Below the pieces are notes generated by a model. It had not been told where the DNA came from. It did not search any database and saw only the letters and a list, made by a program, of their open reading frames with translations. Position numbers and translations under genes: made by a program. From contig CAWISL010000006.1 of NCBI GenBank assembly GCA_963838795.1, positions 1 to 64,000 of the forward strand: a stretch of DNA of 64,000 nucleotides. The letters are read 5' to 3'. This document shows positions 16,569-23,991 of this stretch, in pieces. Source of the stretch: JAIBJN01 sp963838795 (GTDB lineage: Bacteria > Actinomycetota > Thermoleophilia > Gaiellales > Gaiellaceae). The stretch's first letter is position 1; each line of letters begins with the position of its first letter.

Positions 16569-17324
16569 TTGCCTTGTGCGGCGGTAGGATCCTGGTGGTC
16601 CGGCCGACGTCTGGAACAGGGGGTCATCGGCACGCGACTCGCGGTCCTTCTTCTCTTCCTCGTGGTCGCGCTTGCGGCTGCGAGTCCCGCCGCCCTCGCG
16701 CAGGCCCCGGGAAACCCCTCCGAGAAGAAGGCCCAGGGGCCCAAGCAGGACAAAGAGGCGAAGAAGGAGGCCAAGGAGGCCGAGAGAGCGGAGAGGCAGG
16801 ACGACCGAGACGATCCGGGCGAGGGGGAGGAAGGCGACGAGGACGAGGACGAAGGAGAGGACGAGGAAGGTGAGAGCGGTGGGGCGCCGGGAAGCGGCGG
16901 ATCCGGCGGGGAAGCAGGCGGCAATGAATCGGGCGGCGACGACGGATCGGGAGGCGAAGCTCCGCCGGGTGAGCAGCGGTCGACCGAGGGCTCCGGGTCG
17001 GCAGGCAGAGGCGACCGAGGTCCCCTGGTCATGAATGCCGGTTGTCTCGAGCAGTGCGCGTCGCCCCGCGACCACGCCGTGGGCGGAGAGGGAGACGCGA
17101 GCCTCACTTCCGCCAACCCCCCCACCCGGTCGCTTGCGGGAGGAGCGTCGCTGGCGGACGTGAGTGCTGAAGGGGGGGCCGCGTACGGTCGAAGCGCCCT
17201 GGGCCCCGCGACACACGCGGATGGTGACCCGGGCGCGCTCGCGCTGTTACTGCTTACGATGCTCCTCATGCTTATCGGTCTCGGCGGGGGTCTCAGAGCG
17301 CTTCACGGCAGCCTCAAAGGCTGA
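16569..17324 (+). CDS. secreted, surface-anchored low-complexity protein
   Basis: A signal peptide (TRLAVLLLFLVVALAAASPA, cleavage after ALA) is followed by a strongly charged Lys/Glu/Asp stretch, then a Gly/Ser/Glu-rich region. A C-terminal hydrophobic helix (GALALLLLTMLLMLIGLGG) and short basic end complete it. This is the plan of a surface protein spanning the wall. No LPxTG motif is seen. The start is uncertain: TTG at 16569 is used and no clear ribosome site is visible. It lies inside the tRNA-repeat-bounded segment. Confidence 0.55.
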   Translation: MPCAAVGSWWSGRRLEQGVIGTRLAVLLLFLVVALAAASPAALAQAPGNPSEKKAQGPKQDKEAKKEAKEAERAERQDDRDDPGEGEEGDEDEDEGEDEEGESGGAPGSGGSGGEAGGNESGGDDGSGGEAPPGEQRSTEGSGSAGRGDRGPLVMNAGCLEQCASPRDHAVGGEGDASLTSANPPTRSLAGGASLADVSAEGGAAYGRSALGPATHADGDPGALALLLLTMLLMLIGLGGGLRALHGSLKG

Positions 17325-17477
17325 CGAGGATGGCCTTGGAGATCCTGGGCGGGCATCGCGTGGCTCTGCTTGGCTCTCGGTGTTTAACACGTGCAAGCCG
17401 GGCGAGCCGGCAAGGTACTCCGGGCCAAAAGCAGCGACCTGGGCAGCCGCGCCGCGAACCCTAGCCTGTCTCTAGCC

Positions 17478-17513
17478 CAGGGTAGTTCCCAGGGTGTCCT
17501 TGCGGCCCGCGCC
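17478..17513. repeat. 36-bp direct repeat, copy 2
   Basis: Same orientation as 15899-15934 with four mismatches. Confidence 0.55.
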
Positions 17514-17534
17514 CCGGCGAGCTGGAGCGGCAGG

Positions 17535-17839
17535 TCAAATCCCGCCTCCGCCCATGGGACCGCCTCCTCCGCCCCAGCCACCCCGGGCGACGAGCTTCGA
17601 GCGCCGGAATGGTCGCAGTTCAGGCGAAAACCCAGCAAGTCCCTCCTCGGCGAAAACGGACACTTTCTCGTCATCGGGATCACTGTGGCGCTCGAAGTGG
17701 ACGCAGTCAGGTCGGGTGGTCGAGGCGCTGAGGGTTACATAGCCTCTCCGAACCGTTTCGACCACACATAGGCAGAGCCGCCGTGGTCCTTGATGAAGGC
17801 TCGTGCGCGCCGCGAGATGTGGATGGCACTCTCCGGCAC
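17535..17839 (-). pseudogene. frameshifted conserved hypothetical
   Basis: From GTG at 17839 the first frame reads VPESAIHISRRARAFIKDHG then GSAYVWSKRFGEAM and stops at 17735. A second frame overlapping this point continues TLSASTTRPDCVHFERHSDP and SVFAEEGLAGFSPELR. The two halves fit an uncharacterised actinobacterial family with ERGG-YVW followed by ASTE/T-P segments. One indel around 17740-17755 separates them. Confidence 0.5.
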
Positions 17840-17890
17840 CAGTCGATCCTTCCAGGTTGCCCGCGTGCCCTCAAGCCGAGGCGCGGAGGG

Positions 17891-17947
17891 CTAACGAGCC
17901 CACCGAATCAGCACCTCGCTCGCCCGCTCGAGCCCGCGGCGACTGAC
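17891..17947 (-). repeat. degenerate coding repeat, copy 3 (RRGLERASEVLIRWAR tail)
   Basis: On the minus strand it reads RRGLERASEVLIRWAR followed by TAG. The upstream LAELV part is lost or frameshifted. Related to 15747-15821 and 18543-18594. Confidence 0.5.
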
Positions 17948-17972
17948 AGTTCTCTAGGGATCGTGCCCTCGA

Positions 17973-18164
17973 TCACAACCCCGTCCGTCGGTGCCTCCCG
18001 CTCAACCTTCTCGAAGCGGGGCATGGCCCGCCGGTGACTTCCGCGATCCAGAGGGCGAACGCGGCTGGCCAGTCCTCCTCGGGGATGCCGTGCTCTTCGA
18101 TGTAGCGGTCGAAGTCAGCCCAGCGGCTCACAGCGCCCAGGGTAACCGGAGGCTCGAAGGTCAT
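17973..18164 (-). CDS. 63-residue hypothetical protein, possibly a fragment
   Basis: MTFEPPVTLGAVSRWADFDR, then YIEEHGIPEEDWPAAFALWI looks like genuine protein sequence, but the tail turns Arg-rich and probably reads out of frame. In the neighbouring frame, an ATG near its end begins MPRFEKVEREAPTDGVVIEG. A single indel joining the two is possible. Confidence 0.4.
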   Translation of the reverse strand: MTFEPPVTLGAVSRWADFDRYIEEHGIPEEDWPAAFALWIAEVTGGPCPASRRLSGRHRRTGL

Positions 18165-18204
18165 CGACTGACTGAAGTGATAGCCCTTCTTTTCAGGACG
18201 CGAG

Positions 18205-18465
18205 CTAGTCGACGGCGTCCGTCGCCTTGTAGTGCTTTCGGTCCTCGACCCTCGTGACGGTGAGACCCTCCGCGGGCCGCTCGACATGCACGCGATACCG
18301 CCGGTGTGACCAGACGCCGAACACGGCGGCGATCGCGAGGTAGCAGAGGTACTCGAACCAGGTGTTGAGGTAGAGGATGGGCAGGCACACGAAGAGGAGA
18401 CCGAGGACCATGAGCGGCCCCGCGAGCCAAATGGGAAACACGATGTCCGAGAGGCGGCGTCTCAT
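18205..18465 (-). CDS. small two-helix membrane protein
   Basis: An 86-residue protein with two hydrophobic helices (IWLAGPLMVLGLLFVCLPIL and FEYLCYLAIAAVFGVW) and a basic cytoplasmic tail. GAGGG precedes the ATG. No family recognised. Confidence 0.6.
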   Translation of the reverse strand: MRRRLSDIVFPIWLAGPLMVLGLLFVCLPILYLNTWFEYLCYLAIAAVFGVWSHRRYRVHVERPAEGLTVTRVEDRKHYKATDAVD

Positions 18466-18542
18466 CCCTCGTGATGATCGGCTCGGCGGGGTCGTGACTT
18501 AAGGTCGCCTTCCGACTCGCTAGCTGGCCCAGCGGAATACGT

Positions 18543-18594
18543 GGCTCGCTCGCCCGCTCAAGCCCGCGCCGACGGACGAGCTCGGCCAACGCGG
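18543..18594 (-). repeat. degenerate coding repeat (LAELVRRRGLE), copy 2
   Basis: On the minus strand it reads ALAELVRRRGLERASE. It is the closest match to copy 1 in sequence and position of the motif. Confidence 0.55.
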
Positions 18595-18699
18595 CCGCGA
18601 TAGCCTACGGCGGCTGGCGAGGCATGCCAGCGATCGCGCCGTCACAATCCTGGCACGCTGGAAACAAACAGGAACAGGAGCTAGAGGAGAGGAGATCTC

Positions 18700-18867
18700 A
18701 TGTGGTGGGGTATCGGAATCGGCGCCGTCCTGTACGTGGTTCTATTAGTCACACTCGGGGTCATGACGTTGCGGAATGGCCACGGCTGGTTGTTCTTTTT
18801 TGGAATCTTCTTCCCACTGCTCTGGATCATTGGCGCGTTCATGCGACCGCCCGGCCAGTACGCCTGA
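18700..18867 (+). CDS. 55-residue membrane protein
   Basis: MWWGIGIGAVLYVVLLVTLG, then NGHGWLFFFGIFFPLLWIIG and a short basic end give two transmembrane helices. A strong AGGAGAGGAG lies upstream of the ATG. Similar short two-helix proteins are frequent in actinobacteria. Function unknown. Confidence 0.65.
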   Translation: MWWGIGIGAVLYVVLLVTLGVMTLRNGHGWLFFFGIFFPLLWIIGAFMRPPGQYA

Positions 18868-19218
18868 GCAGCTCTCGACGATCGACATTTCCATGCCCGC
18901 TTCGCTGCGCCTCGTGGCCGTTCAGGCCCCGTCTAAAACCGCCATCTTGTCGCCCAAGCGACCACGTTCTAGGCTCAGTTCGGGCCGGGCAGGGGTGCAG
19001 CCGATCGGGTTCAACTAACCGCCCGGCCCTCAGAAGCCCGGTGGCCAATCCGCGCCCAAACGTCCGAGAACCCGCTTACGGAGCCGAGCGGCGTTCGGGG
19101 TACCCCAGTGCTCGCAACCCTAGGAGCCAAGCCACTTCGCGCCACTTCGCCCGCTCACCCGCCTTCCCCCCTGAGAACCCCTTGGAGGTTCAAGTCCTCC
19201 CATCCGCACTAGGGCCGA
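18868..19218. other. intergenic stretch carrying the right tRNA-3'-like repeat
   Basis: About 350 bases with no supportable gene. A short tandem copy of CGCCACTTCG sits near 19130-19150. The tRNA-like repeat is at its right end, 10 bases from the stop codon of the next minus-strand gene. Confidence 0.45.
19170..19208 (+). repeat. tRNA-3'-end-like repeat, candidate attachment site (right)
   Basis: The T-arm is perfect here: GGAGG TTCAAGT CCTCC, then CATCCGCA. It pairs with the left copy at 16292-16330 to bracket 2.9 kb. No integrase lies between them. Confidence 0.55.
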
Positions 19219-20034
19219 TCAGTCGGCCCACGCGCCGTCTCGCCAGAAGTACGCATGTTGCCCGGGTAGGGGTTCGGACCCGCCGTGCGCAGTCGTCTCG
19301 AACGGCTTTCCGTCGTCGTCGATGACCACCGTTCCCTCGCCCTCGTCGTCCGTGTAGGCGAGGCGCAGACGCCACTGCACATGCTCCTGCACGGAGACGG
19401 CGTAGATGTCGAAGACCTCGAGCTCCGTTCGTGAGACGCGGTATGGGAAGTGGGTCGCTTCCTCGCCTTCGTCGGCTACGTACGTGACAGTTGGCGTCGG
19501 CTCGTCGAGCTTGATCTCGAAGTAGCGAACGGCCTGGCCGGCGCCCTGGCCGTCGTAGGTGAGGAGCGTCCCTTCCAGGGGCGGGCGTCGACTGACGATC
19601 TCGACGTCGAGGCTGTGCAGCGTCACAGGTGCGTCGCTGCTACCTCGGATGACCAGCCTGAGAACCGTCGCGAGAGCGTCAATCCCGCCCATCTCCCTGG
19701 CCCACCGGAATCGGCCCTCCTTCTCCTCACCGTTTGGGGGCGCTCCGACCTCGGCGATCGGACGCTGAACAATGAACTCGGGGTTGTGGAACCGCCTGGT
19801 TGTCTCGATCAGGTCCGGATCCTTCACCACCTCCACCTGAACAGCGGCAGGAGCAAGTCCGGTCCGTTCGCTTGTCTCCTCCCAGAGGGCGGGGGCCAAT
19901 TGCGCTACCGCCCAGGCCAGAAGGCCCGAGCCGACGAGAGCTCCTATGCGCCGCGGCCACGTCGACAGCCCTCGACGAAGCACAGAGCGCGCTCGCTCGA
20001 GGTCGTCGCTTTGGCGTGGAGGCTGTGCGGGCAT
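19219..20034 (-). CDS. membrane-anchored protein of unknown function
   Basis: A 271-residue protein with one N-terminal membrane helix (about 29-48, IGALVGSGLLAWAVAQLAPAL) and a large beta-rich exterior domain. That domain is rich in Thr, Val and Asp, with paired strands such as VTLHSLDVEIVSRRPPLEGT and WRLRLAYTDDEGEGTVVID. I recognise no family. The stop codon is 10 bases from the right tRNA-like repeat, so it marks the island border. Confidence 0.6.
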   Translation of the reverse strand: MPAQPPRQSDDLERARSVLRRGLSTWPRRIGALVGSGLLAWAVAQLAPALWEETSERTGLAPAAVQVEVVKDPDLIETTRRFHNPEFIVQRPIAEVGAPPNGEEKEGRFRWAREMGGIDALATVLRLVIRGSSDAPVTLHSLDVEIVSRRPPLEGTLLTYDGQGAGQAVRYFEIKLDEPTPTVTYVADEGEEATHFPYRVSRTELEVFDIYAVSVQEHVQWRLRLAYTDDEGEGTVVIDDDGKPFETTAHGGSEPLPGQHAYFWRDGAWAD

Positions 20035-20129
20035 CCAGCACTCACGAACATCCGCGCCGCACGGTGCAGCATTGAGACAGCCAGCTCATCGAGCTTACGC
20101 CGAACCTACCAGGCCTTCAAGGCGTTGAA

Positions 20130-21041
20130 CTACCGGACGCGCGCGTAAACCCCCGTCGGCTTCGCGTACGGCAGGAGCTCGGGGTCGTAGTAGAGGAGCT
20201 CCATCGCGTCGAGCGCTTCCTTCCTAACCCGCGCGCTGCCGGCGCCGGTTCTCGTGCCCGTGACGTGGAAGTCGTCGTCGGCGAGCTCGCCGAAGCGCGC
20301 CTCCCACACCGCGACGGTGTCGCCGCGCGAGTCCTTGCCGCGGGTGAAAGTGCCGTCCGGTTCGGCCAGCACGAAGCGGAACGTCAGGTAGCTCCCCGTC
20401 TTCGCGTCGTCGCCGGCGCCGCCCGGCCGGTTGGTCTCGAGTGCCGCGGCCACCTCGATCTCCGGGAGCCCCTGGTGGAGGGGCAGCAGGCTCGGTGCGT
20501 GGTCCGGCCCGTTCTGGACGTAGAGGCCGCTCGACGACTCGGCGAGGCTCGCGCTCAGCAGGTTCGCGACGAGAGGGGCGAGGTCGGAGAGCTCGACGAG
20601 CCTCGCGAGCGGCGGCGAGCCTGACTCACGCATCTGCTCGTCGATGAGATCGAGCTTGCGGTAGGCGAGCTCGATCGCCTGGCCGACCATGCCGGTCCTG
20701 AGGCCGGTCACGGAGCGGAGGTGCGAGTTTTCGCTCAGGTGCTCCTGCTTCGGCCGCCTGCCCGCCGGCTCTGGAGGAATCTCGACGTCGGGCTCCGAGC
20801 CATCGTCCACGCCGTGCTCGGCCTCGGCGACGAGCTCGGAGAGGCTGAGGCCCAGCGCCTCCGCCAGGTTGGCGGCGACGGCGAGCGTGGGCTGTCTGGA
20901 GCGGCGCTCGAGCAGGCCGATGTACGTCCGATGGACGCCCGCCCGCTCGGCGAGCTCGTCCATGGACATGCCCCCCTGGCGGCGCGCATCGGCGACCAGC
21001 TGGGCGACGGTATCGCTGAGCTCGATCCCCCGCTCGGACAT
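20130..21041 (-). CDS. XRE regulator fused to a possible ApaLI-like restriction endonuclease domain
   Basis: A 303-residue protein. Residues about 8-67 are an XRE helix-turn-helix (SMDELAERAGVHRTYIGLLE, then PTLAVAANLAEALGLSLSEL), close in style to controller proteins of restriction-modification systems. The remainder (about 100-303) contains LRSVTGLRTGMVGQAIELAY, IEVAAALETNRPGG, YLTFRFVLAEPDGTFTRGKD and VAVWEARFGEL. I associate this order of motifs with the ApaLI family; this assignment is from memory and only moderately sure. A lysine expected near the putative E-x-K is not obvious. No methyltransferase gene lies nearby. The ATG at 21041 has GGAG upstream. Confidence 0.6.
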   Translation of the reverse strand: MSERGIELSDTVAQLVADARRQGGMSMDELAERAGVHRTYIGLLERRSRQPTLAVAANLAEALGLSLSELVAEAEHGVDDGSEPDVEIPPEPAGRRPKQEHLSENSHLRSVTGLRTGMVGQAIELAYRKLDLIDEQMRESGSPPLARLVELSDLAPLVANLLSASLAESSSGLYVQNGPDHAPSLLPLHQGLPEIEVAAALETNRPGGAGDDAKTGSYLTFRFVLAEPDGTFTRGKDSRGDTVAVWEARFGELADDDFHVTGTRTGAGSARVRKEALDAMELLYYDPELLPYAKPTGVYARVR

Positions 21042-21084
21042 AACGGCCACTCCAAGGTTGCCAAGGCAGGCCCCGGATTTCTAC

Positions 21085-21098
21085 GAGACTATAGTCTC
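21085..21098. promoter_or_regulatory. 14-bp perfect palindrome, probable operator of the XRE gene
   Basis: GAGACTATAGTCTC lies 43 bases upstream of the XRE start. Its core GACTATAGTC resembles C-boxes bound by restriction controller proteins. Autoregulation is inferred. Confidence 0.6.
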
Positions 21099-21106
21099 TG
21101 GGCCGA

Positions 21107-21463
21107 CTAGTAGTTGCGAGCGGGGGTCGGCCGGGGCGGCGTTCGGTACGGGCTGGGCCAACCCTGACCCGGGTCGAATCCCCAGACCCTGACGAGATCA
21201 CTGGTGCTGCTCCGCGACTGCGCGTGGCTGTAGGTCCACACGGTCTCGCGCACGGTGCCCGTCACTCGGACGATCTCGAGCGCGCTGACGATGCCCTCGC
21301 GGCCCGGGTCGCGGCGCTCGAGGAATGCGAAGGCGAAGTCGACGGCGCCGCCGAAGTCGGAGGTCTCGAAGCGAAGGCCCAGGTCGAGGCCGGGCTCTCC
21401 GGCGAGAACCTCGTGAACCTCGTAGCGTTCGTGCTCAGCCGCATGGCGTGCGGTCTCGGCCAT
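21107..21463 (-). CDS. 118-residue hypothetical protein
   Basis: MAETARHAAEHERYEVHEVL, then GLDLGLRFETSDFGGAVDFA, a helix and a Pro/Arg-rich end. AAAGGAG lies ten bases before the ATG. The WTYSH and VWGFDPGQGW stretches suggest a small folded domain, but I know no family. It lies 57 bases upstream of the XRE gene on the same strand. Confidence 0.55.
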   Translation of the reverse strand: MAETARHAAEHERYEVHEVLAGEPGLDLGLRFETSDFGGAVDFAFAFLERRDPGREGIVSALEIVRVTGTVRETVWTYSHAQSRSSTSDLVRVWGFDPGQGWPSPYRTPPRPTPARNY

Positions 21464-21625
21464 GCTGCGACTCCTTTCCGGTTCGAACGGTAGGAGCCGG
21501 CCGGCATCCGTACAATCCCTCGAACGGGGAACGGGCACGCCCGCCTCGTCTTTGCCTCCAGCGAGGACTACAAGTACCTCGGATGCGGGTTGAGACCGTT
21601 CCCTGCTCGGCCGATGGAACATGCG

Positions 21626-22576
21626 ATGAGAGGGCTCTACGACCTGTGCCGGTCCCCGCGGGGGAAGCTGGCCCTCAACCTCGGGGTCGGGGCCTTCGCC
21701 GTCTCGATCTCGGTGCTCGCGGCGCGGCACTTCGCGGGCATTGGCTGGCCGTTTAGCGGGGCCAACGCCGGGCTTGTCGCGGCCGCGGGTGTCCTCTTCC
21801 TCGTCGCCTACGCGTTCAAGGCCTTCGGCTGGCACCGTCTCTTCGCTCCCCACGAGCGCCCGCAACCGCTGACACTGGGCGCCGCTTGCGGGGCCGCCAG
21901 CGTCACCGGCGCTGCCCTGCCGGGGCGCTTCGACGACGTCGTCCGGGTCGCGGTGGTCCGGCGGGCGACCAACGGTCGAGCGGGCGTCGGACCGGTCTGC
22001 CTCTCACTCTTCATGCTCGGCTTGATCGACACCGCCGCGCTCATGCCGCTCGCCGGGACGGCCGCGGCTACAGCCGACGCATCCGGTGCCGTTCGGATCG
22101 CCCTCGGGGTCGTCGCCTTCGCAGGCTTCGGCGCCGCGGTCGTGATCGCCGTCCTCCCGCGCCTCATGTCGAGCGGACGCCTGATCCGCTTCCGCATCGC
22201 GCGCTGGCTCGGCGCGCGGGTGATCCCGCCTCGCGACGCCTGGCAGGCGTGGGTGCTCGTACTGGCCTCCTGGCTCACACGGGCCTTCGGTCTCTTCCTC
22301 CTCCTCCACGCGCTCGGCTTCGCCCTCTCGCTGCCGCTGGCGATCGCGTTCCTCTGCGGAGCTGCCGCCTCCGGTGCCCTTCCCATCGCCCCTGCGGGCG
22401 CAGCCACCCAGGCCGGGGCCGGGGCCGCGATCCTGATCGCCAGCGGCGTCGGCACGACCAACGCGATCTCCTTCGCCGTGGGAGCGCAGGCGCTCCTGAT
22501 CCTCGCCGGCGCTACCGTCCTGGTCTTCGCCGCCCTCTGGCACGGCGGCAGGCGGCTCGCGCTCGCCGTTCTCTAA
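21626..22576 (+). CDS. flippase-like (LPG synthase TM / UPF0104) membrane protein
   Basis: A 316-residue protein with about eight helices. The segment KAFGWHRLFAPHERPQPLTL and ASVTGAALPGRFDDVVRVAV match the lysylphosphatidylglycerol-synthase transmembrane region used for lipid flipping. The later GALPIAPAGAATQAGAGAAI is the conserved Pro/Gly-rich motif. I chose the ATG at 21626; longer options from 21590 add no similarity. The stop overlaps the end of bcp tail to tail. Confidence 0.8.
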   Translation: MRGLYDLCRSPRGKLALNLGVGAFAVSISVLAARHFAGIGWPFSGANAGLVAAAGVLFLVAYAFKAFGWHRLFAPHERPQPLTLGAACGAASVTGAALPGRFDDVVRVAVVRRATNGRAGVGPVCLSLFMLGLIDTAALMPLAGTAAATADASGAVRIALGVVAFAGFGAAVVIAVLPRLMSSGRLIRFRIARWLGARVIPPRDAWQAWVLVLASWLTRAFGLFLLLHALGFALSLPLAIAFLCGAAASGALPIAPAGAATQAGAGAAILIASGVGTTNAISFAVGAQALLILAGATVLVFAALWHGGRRLALAVL

Positions 22577-23031
22577 GGGAGAGCCGCGAGCACCTTGTCC
22601 GCGTGCCCGTCCGGCTTCACGCCGGGCATTGCCCTCGCCACGTTCCCGTCGGCGTCGATGACGAATGTCGAGCGCTTGATCCCCATGGATGTCTTCCCGT
22701 ACGTGGTCTTCTCGACCCAGACGCCGTAGAGATCGGCGACCTCGTGCCCGGGGTCGGCGAGGAGCGTGAACGGGAGGCCGTACTTCTCCTTGAACTTGAC
22801 GTGGGAGGCCTCCGTGTCGGGGCTGACGCCGAGAACCGTCGCGCCGCGCTCCTCGAGCTCGCCGTAGACGTCCCGCAGGCCGCAGGCCTGCGTCGTGCAC
22901 CCGGGCGTGTCGTCGCGCGGATAGAAATAGAGGACGACGGTGCGCCCTCGCAGGTCGGAGAGGGAGACGTCCTCACCCGCGTCGGAGCGCAAGGTGAAGT
23001 CGGGCGCGGGTCGTCCTTCCTCGACTGGCAT
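22573..23031 (-). CDS. bcp: thiol peroxidase Bcp (peroxiredoxin)
   Basis: Reduces hydrogen peroxide and organic hydroperoxides using thioredoxin. The peroxidatic Cys45 and resolving Cys50 are in DTPGCTTQACGLRD, the two-cysteine Bcp pattern. FYPRDDTPG and VSPDTEASHVKFKEKYGLPF are also typical. At 152 residues it is full length. Confidence 0.95.
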   Translation of the reverse strand: MPVEEGRPAPDFTLRSDAGEDVSLSDLRGRTVVLYFYPRDDTPGCTTQACGLRDVYGELEERGATVLGVSPDTEASHVKFKEKYGLPFTLLADPGHEVADLYGVWVEKTTYGKTSMGIKRSTFVIDADGNVARAMPGVKPDGHADKVLAALP

Positions 23032-23135
23032 GCGATCTCCAACGCTACCCGGTCACGTCGAGCTGCGCGGGCTGCGAGGACGGGGACGGCGCGTGCTCGG
23101 GAGTGGCGGGAGGCGAGAATAGTAGGCTGCGGGCG

Positions 23136-23492
23136 GTGCGCGAGCTGCATGCGTTCAACGCGGTCGTCCTGATCGTCGCCAGCGGTCTCGCGGCCGGCTG
23201 GGGCCTCGTCTACGCCTGGCGGAAGCGCACCCCCGGGCGCGTCTACGCGCACCTGCTCGCTCTCGCCCAGGCGCTCCTGATCGCGCAGGTAGCGCTCGGC
23301 CTCCTGCTCCTCTCAGACGGGAGCCCCTCGCCCGACCGGCTGCACGCCGTCTACGGGGGCCTGGCGCTCCTCGCCGCGCTCTCGCCCTGGGTGTACGCGC
23401 CGCCCGTGCCCGCGAAGCGGCTCCTCTGGTTCTCGGGGGCGGCGCTCGTCGCCACGGCGCTCTCGATTCGGGCCTACACGACCGGCATATGA
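23136..23492 (+). CDS. four-helix membrane protein
   Basis: A 118-residue protein. Four hydrophobic helices (VVLIVASGLAAGWGLVYAW, LLALAQALLIAQVALGLLL, LHAVYGGLALLAALSPWVY, LLWFSGAALVATALSIRAY) with a conserved-looking SDGSPSPDRLHAVYG loop. The HAF and HAVYG histidines suggest a small haem or quinone-binding protein, but this is a guess. The GTG start at 23136 follows AGGCTGCGGGCG. A strong hairpin follows the stop. Confidence 0.65.
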   Translation: MRELHAFNAVVLIVASGLAAGWGLVYAWRKRTPGRVYAHLLALAQALLIAQVALGLLLLSDGSPSPDRLHAVYGGLALLAALSPWVYAPPVPAKRLLWFSGAALVATALSIRAYTTGI

Positions 23493-23515
23493 ACGTCGCG
23501 CGCCTCCGGCTTGCT

Positions 23516-23546
23516 CTCGCGGGGGAAACCATGTTTCCCCCGCGAG
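23516..23546 (+). terminator. 14-bp perfect hairpin, likely terminator
   Basis: CTCGCGGGGGAAAC pairs with its complement across a three-base loop, 23 bases after the preceding stop codon. Confidence 0.7.
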
Positions 23547-23563
23547 CCCCCTTCTTTGACGCA

Positions 23564-23589
23564 GTGAGGGAACCTTCCGGTTCCCTCAC
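23564..23589. repeat. 11-bp perfect hairpin
   Basis: GTGAGGGAACC pairs with GGTTCCCTCAC across a four-base TTCC loop. It is the second of three hairpins in 115 bases. Confidence 0.65.
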
Positions 23590-23600
23590 ACACCCTCCAC

Positions 23601-23630
23601 ACGTTCATAGGCCGGTTGGCCTATGAACGT
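23601..23630 (+). promoter_or_regulatory. hairpin sequestering the next start codon
   Basis: ACGTTCATAGGCC pairs perfectly with GGCCTATGAACGT across a GGTT loop. The ATG at 23623-23625 lies inside the 3' arm, so folding would block initiation. No ribosome site precedes it. Confidence 0.55.
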
Positions 23631-23991
23631 GAACCCGACGCTGAGGGCGTTCGGGATCCTCGTCCTGATCGCCGCCGTGATCACGGTCTTCCAGCTCGGC
23701 TTCGGGCTGGTGGTCGTGGTCCGCTTCCTGCAGGTTCTCTTCCTCGTCGCGATCGCGTACGTCCTCATCGTGCTGTGGCGCCGGAACCGGGAGGAGATCG
23801 GCATGTGGTCGACGCGCTCGCGGGTCGTCTTCTACGGCGGCGCCGCGCTGGCGATCGCCGCGGTCGGCCTCGCCTTCACTCCGTGGTTCCCGACGAGCGG
23901 GCTCGAGACGCTCTCCTGCATCGCGGCCGTGGCGGCCGGCGTGTTCGGCATGTGGCGCACCTGGCGCGACGAGCACACGTACGGCTACTGA
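23623..23991 (+). CDS. four-helix membrane protein, function unknown
   Basis: A 122-residue protein with helices around 9-32, 34-52, 68-85 and 97-111, with the charged loop WRRNREEIGMWSTRSR between the second and third. No family recognised. The start codon is buried in a hairpin. The stop overlaps the end of hemQ by seven bases, tail to tail. Confidence 0.6.
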   Translation: MNVNPTLRAFGILVLIAAVITVFQLGFGLVVVVRFLQVLFLVAIAYVLIVLWRRNREEIGMWSTRSRVVFYGGAALAIAAVGLAFTPWFPTSGLETLSCIAAVAAGVFGMWRTWRDEHTYGY

